Positions 1-12,426 of a stretch of 64,000 nt of DNA are shown here, one piece after another. Origin of the DNA: Smittium culicis (lineage: Eukaryota > Kickxellomycota > Harpellomycetes > Harpellales > Legeriomycetaceae); contig LSSN01000002.1 in the NCBI GenBank assembly GCA_001970855.1, positions 142,627 to 206,626 of the forward strand. Direction: 5' to 3'. Position numbers and translations under genes: made by a program. The notes under the pieces were generated by a model. That model had not been told where the DNA came from. It saw only the letters and a list, made by a program, of their open reading frames with translations, and did not search any database. Position 1 is the first letter of the stretch. Every line of letters starts with the position of its first letter.

Positions 1-400
1 GATTGAAATTTATCTAATGAAATAAAGAAATACCTATTTTTTATTTTTGAAATCTAATTATTCAAACGAATCGATGAATTCGAAATTCTTATATATTAGA
101 ACTAGTGGAGTGCACTAATTTCTTTATTTGGACGATTCTTTACGAAGAGAGCACTTTTATGCATAAAGAGATACAGTGATTGAAATTTCATATTTATTTT
201 TATACAATAAATAAAATATAGTATTATTTTTAGCAAATTATGCTTTCAAAGCTAAATTGATAATGGAAATGACTCTCAATTCCGCCAATAATAATTTAAA
301 CTTTAAAATAATCATCCCAATAATTATAAGCTGCAACAGAGCGCTTTCTTCGTTTAGAATCCCTCATTTTGTTATTATCCTTTATTTATATCTTTAAAAA
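1..400. repeat. Dispersed AT-rich repeat, copy A
   Basis: The stretch around 145-365 (attctttacgaagagagcac, then about 130 nt later ttttagcaaattatg, ending near ctttcttcgtttagaatcc) aligns by eye with 25725-25965 in the same orientation. Its last part also matches 45147-45172. Divergence is high, so these are old copies. No ORF lies inside it. Copy B at 25.7 kb begins with a motif shared with the palindrome that ends the DIRS element at 61.2 kb, so these may be solo terminal repeats of that family (inference). Confidence 0.45.
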
Positions 401-811
401 AAAAGGATTCTATTATTGTTTTTTATTATTATATATTTTATGTTATGAATTTTATAATATTTTTTTAGTTTATAATAAAGTTCAATGTAAAAATAACACC
501 GATTTAATTGTTATTTTATAATGTTCGTAAGTTTATAAATAAAATTTTTGCGCAATAATATTTTTATTGATTCTAAAATTTACTTAAATAAAGTTAATAT
601 GAGCTGTCACTTTTTTTATACAACTCTTTAAGTATAATTTAAAAAAAAATCCAAATTATATGGGTATTAATAGTAAAGTATCATACTAAATTCTATATCA
701 AGTCAGTATTTCGTTTTACTTTTTTTTTTCTTGACCTTATTTTTTTATTAAAAGTTTATCTAGTTTAAAACAAGGATTTGATAAATTTATATTTATTTAT
801 ATAATTTAATG

Positions 812-3015
812 CAGTATTTCTCAACCTTTTTTCACTCGCGGCGCACTAACGATATTTGAAAATTTTTGCGGCACACCTTACCCCCCCCCCCCAACATAAA
901 TTTTTTTTCTTTAGTTTTTCATAATTTTTCTTTGTAAAATTTTTGATCACAACCTAAAATTTCAAATTTTTAGATTCTTCTAGGGATTCTTCGAACAAAA
1001 CTTAATTGAAATTAAAAGGAAAAAGATTTTTTATTTGGATTTTAACATTTTTAATGAGAGGTCTGAGCCTACTTTCGAGAGCAAATCAAGTTGAAACGAG
1101 GATCCATTGCTGACAAACAAGCACGCATTTCTTCGTCGATTCATCCAAACCCTTTTCGGGGAAAACCAGTCGATTTAACTTGTCGTTTCGTATGTCGATC
1201 AACTGTTCTTCTTCCTCAGTCTTAAGATTAGTTTTCTCGTTCTTCCAAATTGATTGATCACCGAACTAGATTCGTCGATGGAAAGCGATGAGAGGTAATA
1301 CTGAATTACTGATTGGAGACCTGTCAGTGTACTAATGATGTCGAATAAAAATTTTTTCTTCAACTGTGATTCGTTGGTAGAAGGAAAGTAGCCAAATATT
1401 CCCTTCGATATTTTGCTCTTTCATAGAGTCAATTTCTCACCAAAGGACTTCAATTTTGATTTCGATGAGATGATGTTTTCCGATGGTCCTTGAAGACTCA
1501 AATTCAGGCAGTTTAATTTTTCAAACAAATAAGAGAGGAATTGAACTTTAAGTCACCAGATTTCGTCGTGAACATCGAATACCAGATCTGTTTCTTCAAC
1601 TTCCAAGAATGAAATCAGTTCGACTTTGAGATGCACCAGACATTTTAAAACTTTTCCATTCTAGAGCCAACGAGCTTCGGTATGGTAGAGTAAAATTTTT
1701 TAAATATAATCCATAGCATCACAGAGTTGAGCGAAAATTCGAGAGTTGATTGGTCAAGACTTGGTGCAATTTACGACTTTGACGGCTTGATTTAGAGCTG
1801 CTTGCAAATTTTCCGGTAAAGATTTTCCTGCGAGAGCTTCACGATGGATCATGCAGTGAGTAGTTACTACGTCTGTATTTTCTTGAAGCATGAGGGTGAT
1901 GAAACCTTTTCGATTTCCTCTCATCGAATGACAGCCATCGGTGCACACGCTGACTCAGTTTTTCCACTTCAAATGAAAATACAAAAATTTTTTTTCACCA
2001 GATCAAAAATTTCTTCTCTTTTCGTTATGCTTTCGAATTCGTCACAAAAAAATAATTCATTCACAAATTTTCCGCCTTAATGAAGCGAATGAAAGCCAAG
2101 AGCTGAGATTTTCCACTTATATCGGTAGATTCATCGACTTGGAGAGACCACAGCAGTATAGATTCGTCTTCAAGTGTTTCAAAATGTTCACTAACTTGAT
2201 ACTTCAAATCTGAAGATAAATCTTTGTTCTGCGAGAAATTGTGTTATTAGACAAACGAACTTTTTTGACCTTCTCTGCAGCTCCTGAACCTAGAATTGTT
2301 TCAACGATGATTTATAACTTAGGTCCGATGATTGTTTCGGTGTCTGTATGTGCTTTCTTCCGCTTTTCCAACAAATGAGTGATTTTGTAACTTGAAATCA
2401 AACCTTTCTCAGGATATTTCATATAATTTGTTAATTTCTTTGCTTGTTTCGTTTTTTGGGCTGCAAGGTTCTCGAAATATGCTCTTTTTTTTCTTTTAAA
2501 GACGGATGCTTAGTTTCAAAATGTCTTTTTAGTTTGCTTAGAACAAGAGCCTCATTTGATAAAGCCCTGTTTCAGATAAGGCAGAATGGTAGCTAACCAC
2601 CGTCAGATTCCATCGCGATAAATTCATAATCGAAATATTCATCCTTGAATTTACGCTTTTTTCCAGGCTTGGATAAGAAATTTTCCATGGTTAAACAAAT
2701 AAATAATTAATTAATATCAAAATATTTTACTTAAAAAAGGTTTTAGATACTTACTTTCATTTAAAAAGATTCTGAAATAAACACTTGAAAAACCAATAAC
2801 TTTAAATCTTTAGAAGCCATTCGAAAATTTTGTCAATTGAAAATTAATTTGAAAAAAAAAACTTTACAAATTTTACAGTTTGATACATATTTGAAGATAA
2901 ATATTTACTCTTTTAATTTTTTTCTCACATTTTACAAAACCCTAGCAAATTGAAATATTTAGAAAACTTTCGCGGCAAACATATCGGGAATCTTTGGCCT
3001 AGCGTGTCTTTCAGG
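812..3015 (-). mobile_element. Decayed hAT transposon, ZBED5/Buster-like
   Basis: The left end at 812 reads CAGTATTTCTCAACC followed by copies of a GCGGCACAC-type motif, the typical start of animal-type hAT elements of the Buster/ZBED5 group. The right end is eroded: tcgcggcaaacat near 2970 repeats the subterminal motif, but no clean terminal inverted repeat or 8-bp target duplication is visible. The transposase inside is on the minus strand and broken by many stops and frameshifts. The superfamily call is firm because several conserved protein blocks are readable; the exact right boundary is not. Confidence 0.8.
1075..2690 (-). pseudogene. hAT transposase pseudogene (ZBED5-like)
   Basis: Read on the minus strand from an ATG at 2690, translated pieces follow the family order: a Lys-rich start (MENFLSKPGKKRK), the region where a BED/zinc module normally lies (damaged), a block with LKRHFETKHPSLK, the LQVDESTDISG block near 2120 that carries a catalytic Asp, the CTDG...HCMIHREALA block at 1754-1948, and FAQLCDAMDY...HTEARWL near 1650-1720. 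Downstream pieces become unreadable. At least six frame changes or stops separate the blocks, so no product is expected. Nearest relatives by motif are animal ZBED5/SCAND3-type hAT transposases. Confidence 0.85.
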
Positions 3016-3075
3016 TAGGATTTATATAAGATAATTATAAGCTAAGCTATTTTTTGAGATCAAAATATTCATGTA

Positions 3076-3861
3076 TCATATAAACTCTGCTTTGTTTGGT
3101 GATTTTTCTGAGTTTGCTGCTGACCAAATTATGCCGTTTGAACCTTTCTTGAGCTTTGATTTAATAATACTTTCTAAATTATATAAGCAATAGCTATGTT
3201 TAGCACCTGAAATATTAATCATAACTACTTTTAAAAGCCTTTTCTGCCTATCTCTTATTATCACCAAAATATTAACTCTATTTAATTCTAAAGCTGAAGA
3301 TAAAGTTTTAGTAAATATATCTCAATATTTGAAATTTTCTATTGGTGCTATAGCAATCGCCAATGGTAATATGTTGTCATATACATCGATTCCTGTAGCT
3401 ACTATAATCATTCCTTTGTGCCAATTTTTTTTATGCCAGCTATCAATTCCTACAATAACAAGCGTCTTATGAAATGAATATTTGGTTAAATTTGGAACTA
3501 ACATTAAAAAAATTTAATTTTCCATTTAAAAATTTGAATTTGATTTCAGTTCCAGATTTATTTGTCTTAATACAATTTAAATAAGGTAAAATCAGCTCGA
3601 AAAGGCATTATTAAAGATTTTGACATTCTTATAGATTATTATAAGCGTTATATATATAGTACTATATTTAGCTTACAGTCCATATTTTGAATATGTTCTT
3701 TTTATACAATCTTTGGGCTTGTAATCGGATATATCAGAGTATTTGGAGGTTAGATTTTCACGCAAATATGATACGATTGAAATTGGAAAATTTATATTGA
3801 ATGATTGATTAGCACTCTTTTTCCAATAAAATACTGAGTCTTTTCGCTTCCAGTATGACAT
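3076..3861 (-). pseudogene. MULE (Mutator-like) transposase fragment
   Basis: Three minus-strand pieces in consistent order match the DDE region of Mutator-like transposases. 3673-3861 carries KPKDCIKRTYSKYGL, the usual block before the catalytic core. 3322-3504 carries the strand around the first Asp (VIVGIDSWHKKNWHKG) followed by ATGIDVYDNILPLAIAI. 3076-3267 carries VIIRDRQKRLLKVV and then SYCLYNLE, corresponding to the usual SDR..GL..A and H.yC.rHl blocks. The pieces are separated by stops and frame changes. Neither terminal inverted repeats nor a zinc-finger C-terminus were found. It abuts the right side of the hAT remnant. Confidence 0.75.
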
Positions 3862-6800
3862 TTTAAATTCTTAATTTTCTCCTTTACATAAATCTGAATC
3901 TTGAGTTATCGCTTTTTTGAATATAAAAAATTTTGAGAGATTTGACGCTATATGATATCATCAAATTAGTGATATAAATTTTTGTTAAAAAAGAATTAGT
4001 AATTTCATCGGGTAAATTATTTAATGACTCCATAATTAATAAATTGATCGTAAAATAATAATATCAAAACAATTAATTTTTGTAAGATAAATTCAAAATA
4101 ATAAAACTAATCATAGTTTAAAAGACTTGTAAAGAATATGCTGAAATTGAGAATTTTTTTTTCTATGTAGAATTTTGATGAAATAAATATTTATGGGGTT
4201 TAAAAATATATATGTATAGCGATTATGAAATTCAGATAATATGTAGCTTTTTTTATTGAGATATATAAATGATGATATATGCTGTTCGTAATAAGTTATG
4301 AAATATGTTTCTCGTATTAAACGTTTAAATATATTGTTCGACATTGATTTTTTTTGTTGCTTAATATTAAATTCAATTTTTTTTCTCGTTTTTGGCGTAA
4401 ATATTTGCATATATTGATTTTAATATTTTTTTCTCGATTTTAATATTTTTTATTCTCCATACTTAATTCTTATGCAGATGAGAAATATTGATTTCACTTA
4501 TTATTATCCACGTTATAGAAATTATTTTAATCAAATACCATAAATTTTGGCACAAGTTATTTTTATTTACTTTTTCTCGTAATAGATGCCGTTTTTTAGT
4601 TTCTAGTTGTTGATTTCGTTGATCGTAATTGATTTTTTTTTTTTCATGAAATTTATTTCATATTTTTTGCTGCTATCTATTGCAACTACTATTTTTTGCT
4701 CGCTAAAGATTTCTTTTATTTGTTGCTCGTTTTCTATTACACTTTTATGTTGCTGTTGTTGGCTTTAAATTTTTTTTCTGCTCGTTATTGATGATTATTT
4801 TTGATTCTCGATACAGATTTCGTTTTTTTTTTATTGCTTGATTTTTTCGCTTTAGTTTGTTTTAAAATATTGATTTTGCTAATCAGTCGCTCGTTGAATT
4901 TTGGGGGGTTTTGAAGCTTCATATTGATTTCTAATTTTTTGATGATCGATATTGCTGCAATTTTTTTTTTCGTTATTGATTCGGTTTTTAGTTACTCATT
5001 GTTGATATCGCTTTTTAGTTGATCGTTGTTTTCCGTTGTTTTTCGTAGGTTTCCTGTTTTTGTTTCTTGCTTGTTTTTTTTATGTATTTATAGTTTACTA
5101 TTATCTATTAATTATATGTTATTTTCAATGTGGGAGTTTTATCAATTGTATGCGATTTTACCAATGTCTTGATTCAACTGTAATTTGCTTCACGTTGATA
5201 TATTTTATTTATTTATTTATTTGATATGTGTCTTTTTGGCGTTTTTTGATGTAAAATTTGGAATATGTTTGTTTTACGATTTTTTTTAAGGTGGGTTTTG
5301 TTATATTGTTTATTTTATCTATTTTTATTAAATTTTTATTTTTACTTTTTATCCACTTAAAATGGTTTATTCACAACTTTTAGCTTATTTTTATGACTTT
5401 TGAAGTCATATTTTTTAATTATTATCATTTATCTACAATTATTTTCCTATATGGACATTGTTTTTGGTTTATGGGAATTGATGTTTCTTAGGCGGGCATA
5501 AAATTATTTTTTGTGGGCAATTTGTCAATTGCCTCTAATTTGCACATACACTTGGTAATTATTGGTAATTTTGATATATTTTCCCTATATTCATCTTTTC
5601 TGTTTTTTTTTTAAATATTAGCTACACAATCATATGTTTCTATTTTTTTGAAGAATTTTTCTGTTTTCTTAATCATCTGTTCTCAGATCATATTATTTCA
5701 TTAATTAACAATATATTTTATATTATCATCATATTTAAACTAAGAAAAATAAATTTCGAGTTTTTAAAAGTTTGAATTATTATTAAATTATAAAATTTAT
5801 AGTCTGAATATAATATTGAATAAAAATTTTTAATTTATTTCTGATAAATACAAAAATTTTAAGGCTAGACATATGTATATTTCAATGGTGTGTTTTTTAA
5901 TTCCTTGAACTGAGTTAATATAATTTTTATTGTGGAGGAGGTGAAGCTGATCTCAATCTAAATTCTAGAGTTAACACTGCGAATTTACATAAAGAAGTAA
6001 ATTATAAAATTTATACGCATCTTTTATATCTCTAATTTAAGCCGACTATAGATAAACCTATTTTTATTTATTTAGGATTGAATCTAATTATTTGAGCTAT
6101 TTTATTATAATTTTACGAATAAATAATTTTCAAAAGATGTTTTTTTTTTCGTAATATATAATTATTATAGGATTTGAAAAAGTGTAATTTTTGAATATTA
6201 TATTATAAAATATCAACTAAAATTTTCAAAGATAAAGTAAAAAAAAAAAGAGGATAAAATATTAAAAATATCAATATATACCTAAAAATTAAAAATAAAA
6301 AATTTAAAAATTTAATATTCTTATTTATAAGAATTGTTTTTAAAAATTAAATTTATTTAATAATAATTAGTTCAATCTCAATAAAATTGTATAATCGAAA
6401 TAAAATTGAATATTAAGAAAGCAAAATTTAGAGTAAATAAATTTATAAATAAAATTTTTTTAAAATAATAGAAAATGTGCAAATATTAGAGATATTTAAA
6501 TAGATATAGAAATAAAAGTGCCAAAAATTTGTATCAGATAAAAAATACTAAAAAACAGCGTAATCCATATAAATAATTATTTGAGAAGGAGAAAATCTCT
6601 TATAAATATCGAATTTTATTTTTATCCTGTCGATCCAAAGTTTAACCTAATATTATTTCCATTAAACCAAAAATAAATAGAGCTAATATCTTTGAAATAA
6701 TTTAAATATAAAAACTTAAGAATCGATTTAATATTATCGATATTACGACAATTTATATGTAAAAAATCTAATTTGAGAGTTAAAGATAATCAGATAAGAT

Positions 6801-9692
6801 AAATTTCATACAGATTATCCGAATTTTGAACTAGATTTTCTTATACAAGAGAAATAAATTAATATTAAATATATTTAAATATATTAGGATAGGCGAAAAA
6901 GTATTTTTATACATAAACAGAAATATTCCACAGAATAGAAAATACCATTAAAAAATTGAGCTTGAAGGATATAATTCCATGCTCTAAGGGAAATGAGTTG
7001 ATTTATTTTAGAGTATGGTATTTATGTATGGTAAAATAAAGTAAAATAAATATATTTTAAATAACATGATCACCTTATGCAATCTTCGGAGATACTGAAA
7101 CTTGGAAATCTTGATTTTCAGAAAGATAATTTTTCAATGTATAAATTAAATCTAATCACGATTTATTTATACCAGAGTTCAATAGTCAGTACTTATTACA
7201 TAACAAGTCCTCAGGTATAAATAATATATATAGCTTTTTATGGAATCGCAAGACAAAATGTGCAGGAAAAAAAATCTGAGAAAAGATTAGATCTATAAAA
7301 AAAATTGCATCTAAGATTGGGATTCTATCGCCTTGGGATAAATTCATAAGATAATGTTAGTATAATAAATATTATTTATAGTTTCTACAGAATCAAGCGT
7401 CTTCACAAACAATATATTATCCAAACTGCTCGACTTTTTTTCGTTCATCAATTAATTTTTTGTAATTTATTCTAAATATAGCCCCAGAAAAGCTAAGTGT
7501 ATAAAAAAAAACAAAAATTATTATTTAATGGCTTTAAAAATAAATAATATTAAAATTTCAGCTAAAATTTTGCCTTTTGGTCTTTTTTTTTTATATAGAT
7601 TGAACTATAAACGCAATTTTAATTTAAAAAATTTCATCTTTATTAAGCTATCAACCGTTTTGTAAATTTTGTATTATTTACTGAAATAAATTTGTAATTA
7701 ATTTAAAGCTGACAAATCGAAGAAACATTATATATATTAATATGTAATATTTAGTATCATTCAATTATAAATTTTCCAGTTTGGAAATTTCAACTTGTAA
7801 AGAGACTGTTTGAAACTAATTCTCAGAATACAAAATTTAATCAAGTGTATTTATTTATTGTTTATGTATTTGAGAAAGGAGTTTGCAATTAACCTTTGGA
7901 AATATTGAAAATTAAAAATATTTTAGTATTTTTCGTTTTATTTTATTTAATAGTTTCGGGAGGGGGGGGGTGAAGAATATAAATAAATGTAATTGATTAC
8001 AAAATTAAAAAAAAAGGCATTAATAGTATTGGAAAAATAAATACTTTTATTAAATACATATTATTATTATCCTTAATATTTTAAAATTTTATAAAGACTT
8101 TGTGGTATAATAAAAAAAGGGATAAACTCGCTGAATTTCAAATTTAAACCAAATAGTAAGATTCAGAATTTACAACTTTATTAGCACATAAAAAGGATTT
8201 TAAATATTTTATTTCGTTATTTTGTATCAAATTCATATACTTCCTCTTTTTATTTTGATATTATAAATAAAAAAATACAAAAAAACCAAACTTCTTTCCT
8301 TAAATCTTAATGTTAATTATCAACTATCATTTTTGTAGTTGATTAGCAAACATTATGAGCTCCAAATGGTGAATCGTATGGGTATAAACCCAATTATATA
8401 TTTATCAATTCTGTTTACTAAATTTTATAAAATTATCTTTGCCAATAATCAATGTAAATGATACCGAACAAAATTTTGCAGATGTATGTCTACAGGCCCT
8501 TACTATTATTAGATATATCAATATTTCAGATATAAAAGAATTAATGTTTCCCAAAAATTTAATGTTTACTTGCTTTACTTATTTAAATATGTATATTGAA
8601 TCAATCATGGAAGATAAAAATAGCCTATCATCATATTAATATATCTTACTAAGACATAAAAAATGTATATAATTCATGAATTAAAACCATTAACAGCTGA
8701 TCTACACAATAAATAAAGTAGTATAAGTGCATCAAAAACTCGCATATCTTAATAAGAGTATAAGAATAAGCCGGTAACAGGGATACTATCCAATACATAC
8801 TCTTAACAGATTCTATATAAAAAGAATTGAGGGGAAAATATGAATAGATCTAAGCTGCATCTACATTCAAAAGATGCTACGAAATTAAAGTATTGGAACC
8901 TAATTTTTTTCGAGATCTCTTAATATTTAAATCTCGCCAAAAAAAGATTGAAATGATTAGCTTCCAATCTAATTATGCATATCTTTCTCGAAGTATACAA
9001 CGACATAACTCGCTGAATTCAAAGAAAATTCAGTGTTATTTTTATTATTTCATGAGGCCATCTACTCTTGCAGTGAGTAGCAAATTTTAGTATTTAAAAT
9101 TTCAATAAAATGAATTATCTACATTGACTAATTATTAAATTGAAAGATTCAGAGTATGAGTTGTATTATCGTTTTTAGTTTTAGTGGATTTTGTTAATTT
9201 TTTTTTAGAAAATGCGTATAGAAACTCAATGAATTAAAATATATAAAAATGCAAACACACTAATGAATATGCTTTGTTAGCAGGATAATGAATTATCATT
9301 TAATTATTTCCCTTTTGATTCACATTTGAGATATTTTTGCCCTATGCGAGTAGCTATAAATTATTTTTAATACTAATTTTAGAAAATTTCATTCTAAAAA
9401 ATTTTATGAGGATGTTTTATTAAATAAAGTCAATATAACTGTCAACAAAAAGAGCATGTATTAGATAATGTAGCTGTTGTAATTTTAATAAAATAGTGGA
9501 ATTTAAATAGAAATATTAGGATTTAACGATATAAAATTTGTGTAAGAAATAGTTTATTTCTATGGTAATGTTGGTGATAGGGGGCATTTATTAATGTTCA
9601 TAGTTATCTTAAGAGTCTGGTAAAAATTAAAATGTGTTTAATCAAAATATATATTTATTTGATATTCAGGCTTTATTTATTATCGATATTAA
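3862..9692. other. Gene desert, AT-rich, no supported gene
   Basis: No conserved protein could be read in any frame. Open frames present (4111-4410 minus, 8439-8639 plus, 8893-9090 plus) are short, AT-driven and unlike any family I recognise. 4420-5480 is strongly T/G-rich on the plus strand with loosely repeated phrases (gctcgtt, attgattt). 7966-7975 is a run of G. Confidence 0.6.
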
Positions 9693-9881
9693 CCCTTTCC
9701 CAAGTGGTAGACTGTTTTTGGCCCACCAGATATAGCCAACACCGTTCAATTAAAATACATTAATTCCGAGCCCTTAAGAAATATTGGTATACTGTAAATT
9801 AACATCAAAATATAAACTTGCTCTTAAATAATAAACGAATTATAATATTGATTTTTTAAAAGAGCGTTGGGCGGGAAAGGG
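9693..9881 (-). mobile_element. Inverted-repeat element, copy 1 (CCCTTTCCC ends)
   Basis: 189 bp bounded by CCCTTTCCC and GGGAAAGGG, preceded by TTAA and followed by TCTA. The left subterminal AAGTGGTAGACTGTTTTTGG matches, as reverse complement, the right end of copy 2, and the right subterminal GAGCGTTGGG matches the left end of copy 2. It is therefore the same element in the opposite orientation. No coding capacity. The ends and possible TTAA target recall piggyBac-type elements, but a TA duplication would fit about as well. Confidence 0.7.
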
Positions 9882-9885
9882 TCTA

Positions 9886-10381
9886 GTCAATTTTTTTTTT
9901 TTTTGCTATTTATCTAATGAGTTTTTGATGTTTTTGTTATGCGGGAGCAAGCAAACAATTTTATCCAATCGATGGTAAAAATAGATATTTGATTTCAAAG
10001 TAATAAATATTTTAAATGCAAGTAAACACAGCGTGCCTATAGTTTTTTAGATTTTAAAAGCGTGTAGGAAAAAGGTATTGGCTACATCTAGATTTTGAAT
10101 TAGCTTTTTATCAATTCTGCGGAATTAGATTTCATGTTTTCATTGTAAAATTGAAATTAAGTAATTGAACTAATTTGTTTTGTAAAGGCAGATATTTTTC
10201 GCACTCATTCAGCTTCGAAATTGGGCGGAACTGCAATCAATATTCTGTAAGGAGAAAATCGTAATGAAAATAAAAAAGTATATATAATGCGCCCAAGGTC
10301 TTAACGCAAACTAAAATCCAAAAAATTCTTTTCTGCATAATTATTGCTGATACAAATTCTTATCTTTGAAATTTGCATTGG
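9886..10381. other. Upstream region of dUTPase gene
   Basis: No gene seen. Holds a T run at 9891-9904 and ordinary AT-rich sequence leading to the dUTPase start. Confidence 0.5.
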
Positions 10382-10861
10382 ATGTCTGTAAATCAAACTT
10401 CAAAAATGACTTTACAAAAATTACAAATTATATTGATCAATCCGCTAGCAAAAATTCCAGTACGTGCAACACCAGGCTCAGCTGGATATGATTTGTTCAG
10501 CGTAGAGGATGTTGTTATTCCGCGCAAAGGAGGAAGATATCCTGTTGACACAGGATTGAAATTGAAGCTACCAGAAGGAACTTACGGACGTGTAGCATCG
10601 AGATCGGGATTGGCAGTCAAATTTGGTGTTGATGCGATTGCAGGCGTTATTGATTCAGATTACAGAGGAATACTTAAAGTAGCTCTAGCTAACAATAGCG
10701 AAAAAGATTTCGAAATTAAAGTCGGTGATAGAGTTGCACAACTCATTATTGAAAGAATAGTTACCCCTGAAGCTATTTCAGTCGAGAGTTTCGGCGAAGA
10801 AGAAAACTTGAGAGGTTCAGGCGGGTTTGGATCCACTGGTGGAGTTTCTGCAGCAATATAA
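10382..10861 (+). CDS. DUT1: dUTP diphosphatase (dUTPase)
   Basis: Hydrolyses dUTP to dUMP and pyrophosphate, keeping uracil out of DNA and feeding dTMP synthesis; trimeric in this family. All five motifs are present in order in a 159-aa product: motif 1 TPGSAGYDLFS, motif 2 ASRSGLAVK, motif 3 AGVIDSDYRGILKVAL, motif 4 GDRVAQLI, and the C-terminal P-loop-like motif 5 RGSGGFGSTG. The Asp of motif 3 and the Tyr three residues on are intact. The open frame extends three codons upstream to a TTG, but the first ATG is at 10382; a second in-frame ATG at 10406 is also possible. Single exon. It converges with the uL23m gene 370 nt downstream. Length is normal for the family. Confidence 0.97.
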   Translation: MSVNQTSKMTLQKLQIILINPLAKIPVRATPGSAGYDLFSVEDVVIPRKGGRYPVDTGLKLKLPEGTYGRVASRSGLAVKFGVDAIAGVIDSDYRGILKVALANNSEKDFEIKVGDRVAQLIIERIVTPEAISVESFGEEENLRGSGGFGSTGGVSAAI

Positions 10862-11231
10862 CTAACTTTCATACTAAATATAGTATCTGTTTTCTCTTTT
10901 TGAAAATCAAAAACCAAAAAAGCTATTGTGTAGCTCACTCATGGCATTTTAATAGTTGATATCATACTTTATTTCAAAACTTTTTATATTCAATGTGTAT
11001 AATAAATATCTTTTTACTAATATTTTATAACCAAGTCTTTTTTAATTGTTTTATTTTATTAGATTTTTTAGCATACTTATTTGAGTCATGTAAATATGAA
11101 ATATAAAGCTATAAGCTTTCTAAAAAAATACTAAATATCATATAAATTAGAATCGATATTTAAGAGAGTTGGAATGGTAGTCCTTTATTTCAAGTTTAAG
11201 ATAATGGGTTAAAGCTATCATATTTGAATTT

Positions 11232-11678
11232 TTATTCTTCTCTCATCGAATCCATAGCCTTGTTGTATATTTCGCTTTCAGCCTTAGTTTTTCTAATTCT
11301 CCAACCATGTAATCTATTCTTGAATTTTATTTGAGTGAATTTGCTTTGCATTTCTCCAAACTTGCTCATATCTGGTGCTTCTGGGTAATTAAAATCTTCG
11401 CTCAGAGTAACAATAGCTTTTTTTGTTCTTTTGTCTAAAACTTTTAAACCGCTTCTAACATCGAGTTTAGGTCTTCCTGGGAGAACAACGGTTCTTACAT
11501 CAGTTACATTAACTTTATACAAATTTGTCAAGTAATCCTTAATATCGAACTTGTTTACGTGTAGAGGTACTTTAAATGCGGCTTGGTTGGGGGCAAGTTT
11601 AGAATCACGAACTAGCGTTAGAATTAGATTCGGGAAGTATATTTTTTTTGTACCAAGTACTTTGTTGATTGTCGACAT
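11232..11678 (-). CDS. MRP20: Mitochondrial large ribosomal subunit protein uL23m
   Basis: 148-aa single-exon protein of the fungal mitochondrial uL23 (Mrp20/MRPL23) type, which sits at the exit of the mitochondrial ribosome tunnel. Visible family features are FPNLILTLVRD near the start, the Lys/Asp-rich core FKVPLHVNKFDIKDYLTNLY, and VNVTDVRTVVLPG. These correspond to the conserved strand and loop that contact 21S rRNA and guide the nascent chain. The C-terminus is basic (FKNRLHGWRIRKTKAE). No long presequence is obvious, which is common for this protein. The ATG at 11678 is the first in frame, with an in-frame stop closely upstream. Confidence 0.9.
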   Translation of the reverse strand: MSTINKVLGTKKIYFPNLILTLVRDSKLAPNQAAFKVPLHVNKFDIKDYLTNLYKVNVTDVRTVVLPGRPKLDVRSGLKVLDKRTKKAIVTLSEDFNYPEAPDMSKFGEMQSKFTQIKFKNRLHGWRIRKTKAESEIYNKAMDSMREE

Positions 11679-12426
11679 TTTTATTTCAGCGTTTTTGTAT
11701 GCTTGTACACGCAGATAGTATAAGTGTGATAGGAGAAGGGGGTTGTGATTTGATTAAAGCGAGTGTTTTTACTATCGATTCGAATCTTATTGCAACTATT
11801 TCTTATATCGAATTCAGTGCCAATTTTAAGTTTTCGATGACAAATATAGTAGTGAAATTGATTAAAAAATAAGCAATTATGCTTTGCTTCTAATTAGAAT
11901 TTGGATTTGAATAATCCAGATATTGGAAAAAAAAACATTTTTTCCCTCTAGCTAAGCTTAATATTTATTTGCTAATTGATCAATATAAAGAAATATGTAT
12001 CCAGTAATCAATCGAATTAAGAACTTATATAAATTTATCATGTTATCTATTGGCTAATAATGATTAAGTTATTTATCAAGCTATCATTAATCATAGTTTC
12101 AAAATAAAGGCTATATTTATGTTTGGGCCAGTAATAAGTCATAATTCCAAATTTAAGCGATCATTGAAATAAATTTAATCACAGAATGTTATTATTCAAG
12201 TGTCATAAATTACTTTGAAATTTCAATATAAAATATCGACGTGTAAAAACCAGATATTGAATCAAGTAAACCATCTATAAAAATTGCCTCTCCAATTTTA
12301 TGGTATAAAGTTCCAAAATAAATTCAAATTTCTAAATCAATAGAATAGTGCTTAATTCAATTCCAGCTTTAGAAAATCTTTAACAATACTAATCAAAATT
12401 CCACATATATATTTAATTCGAACTTA
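11679..12426. other. Intergenic, divergent promoters of uL23m and RRG7
   Basis: AT-rich spacer between divergently transcribed genes. No ORF with family resemblance and no RNA gene seen. Confidence 0.5.

Noticed and set aside
8439..9090. Open frames of 65-66 codons in the gene desert
   Set aside because: Length and composition are expected by chance in such AT-rich DNA; no motif, no splice partners.
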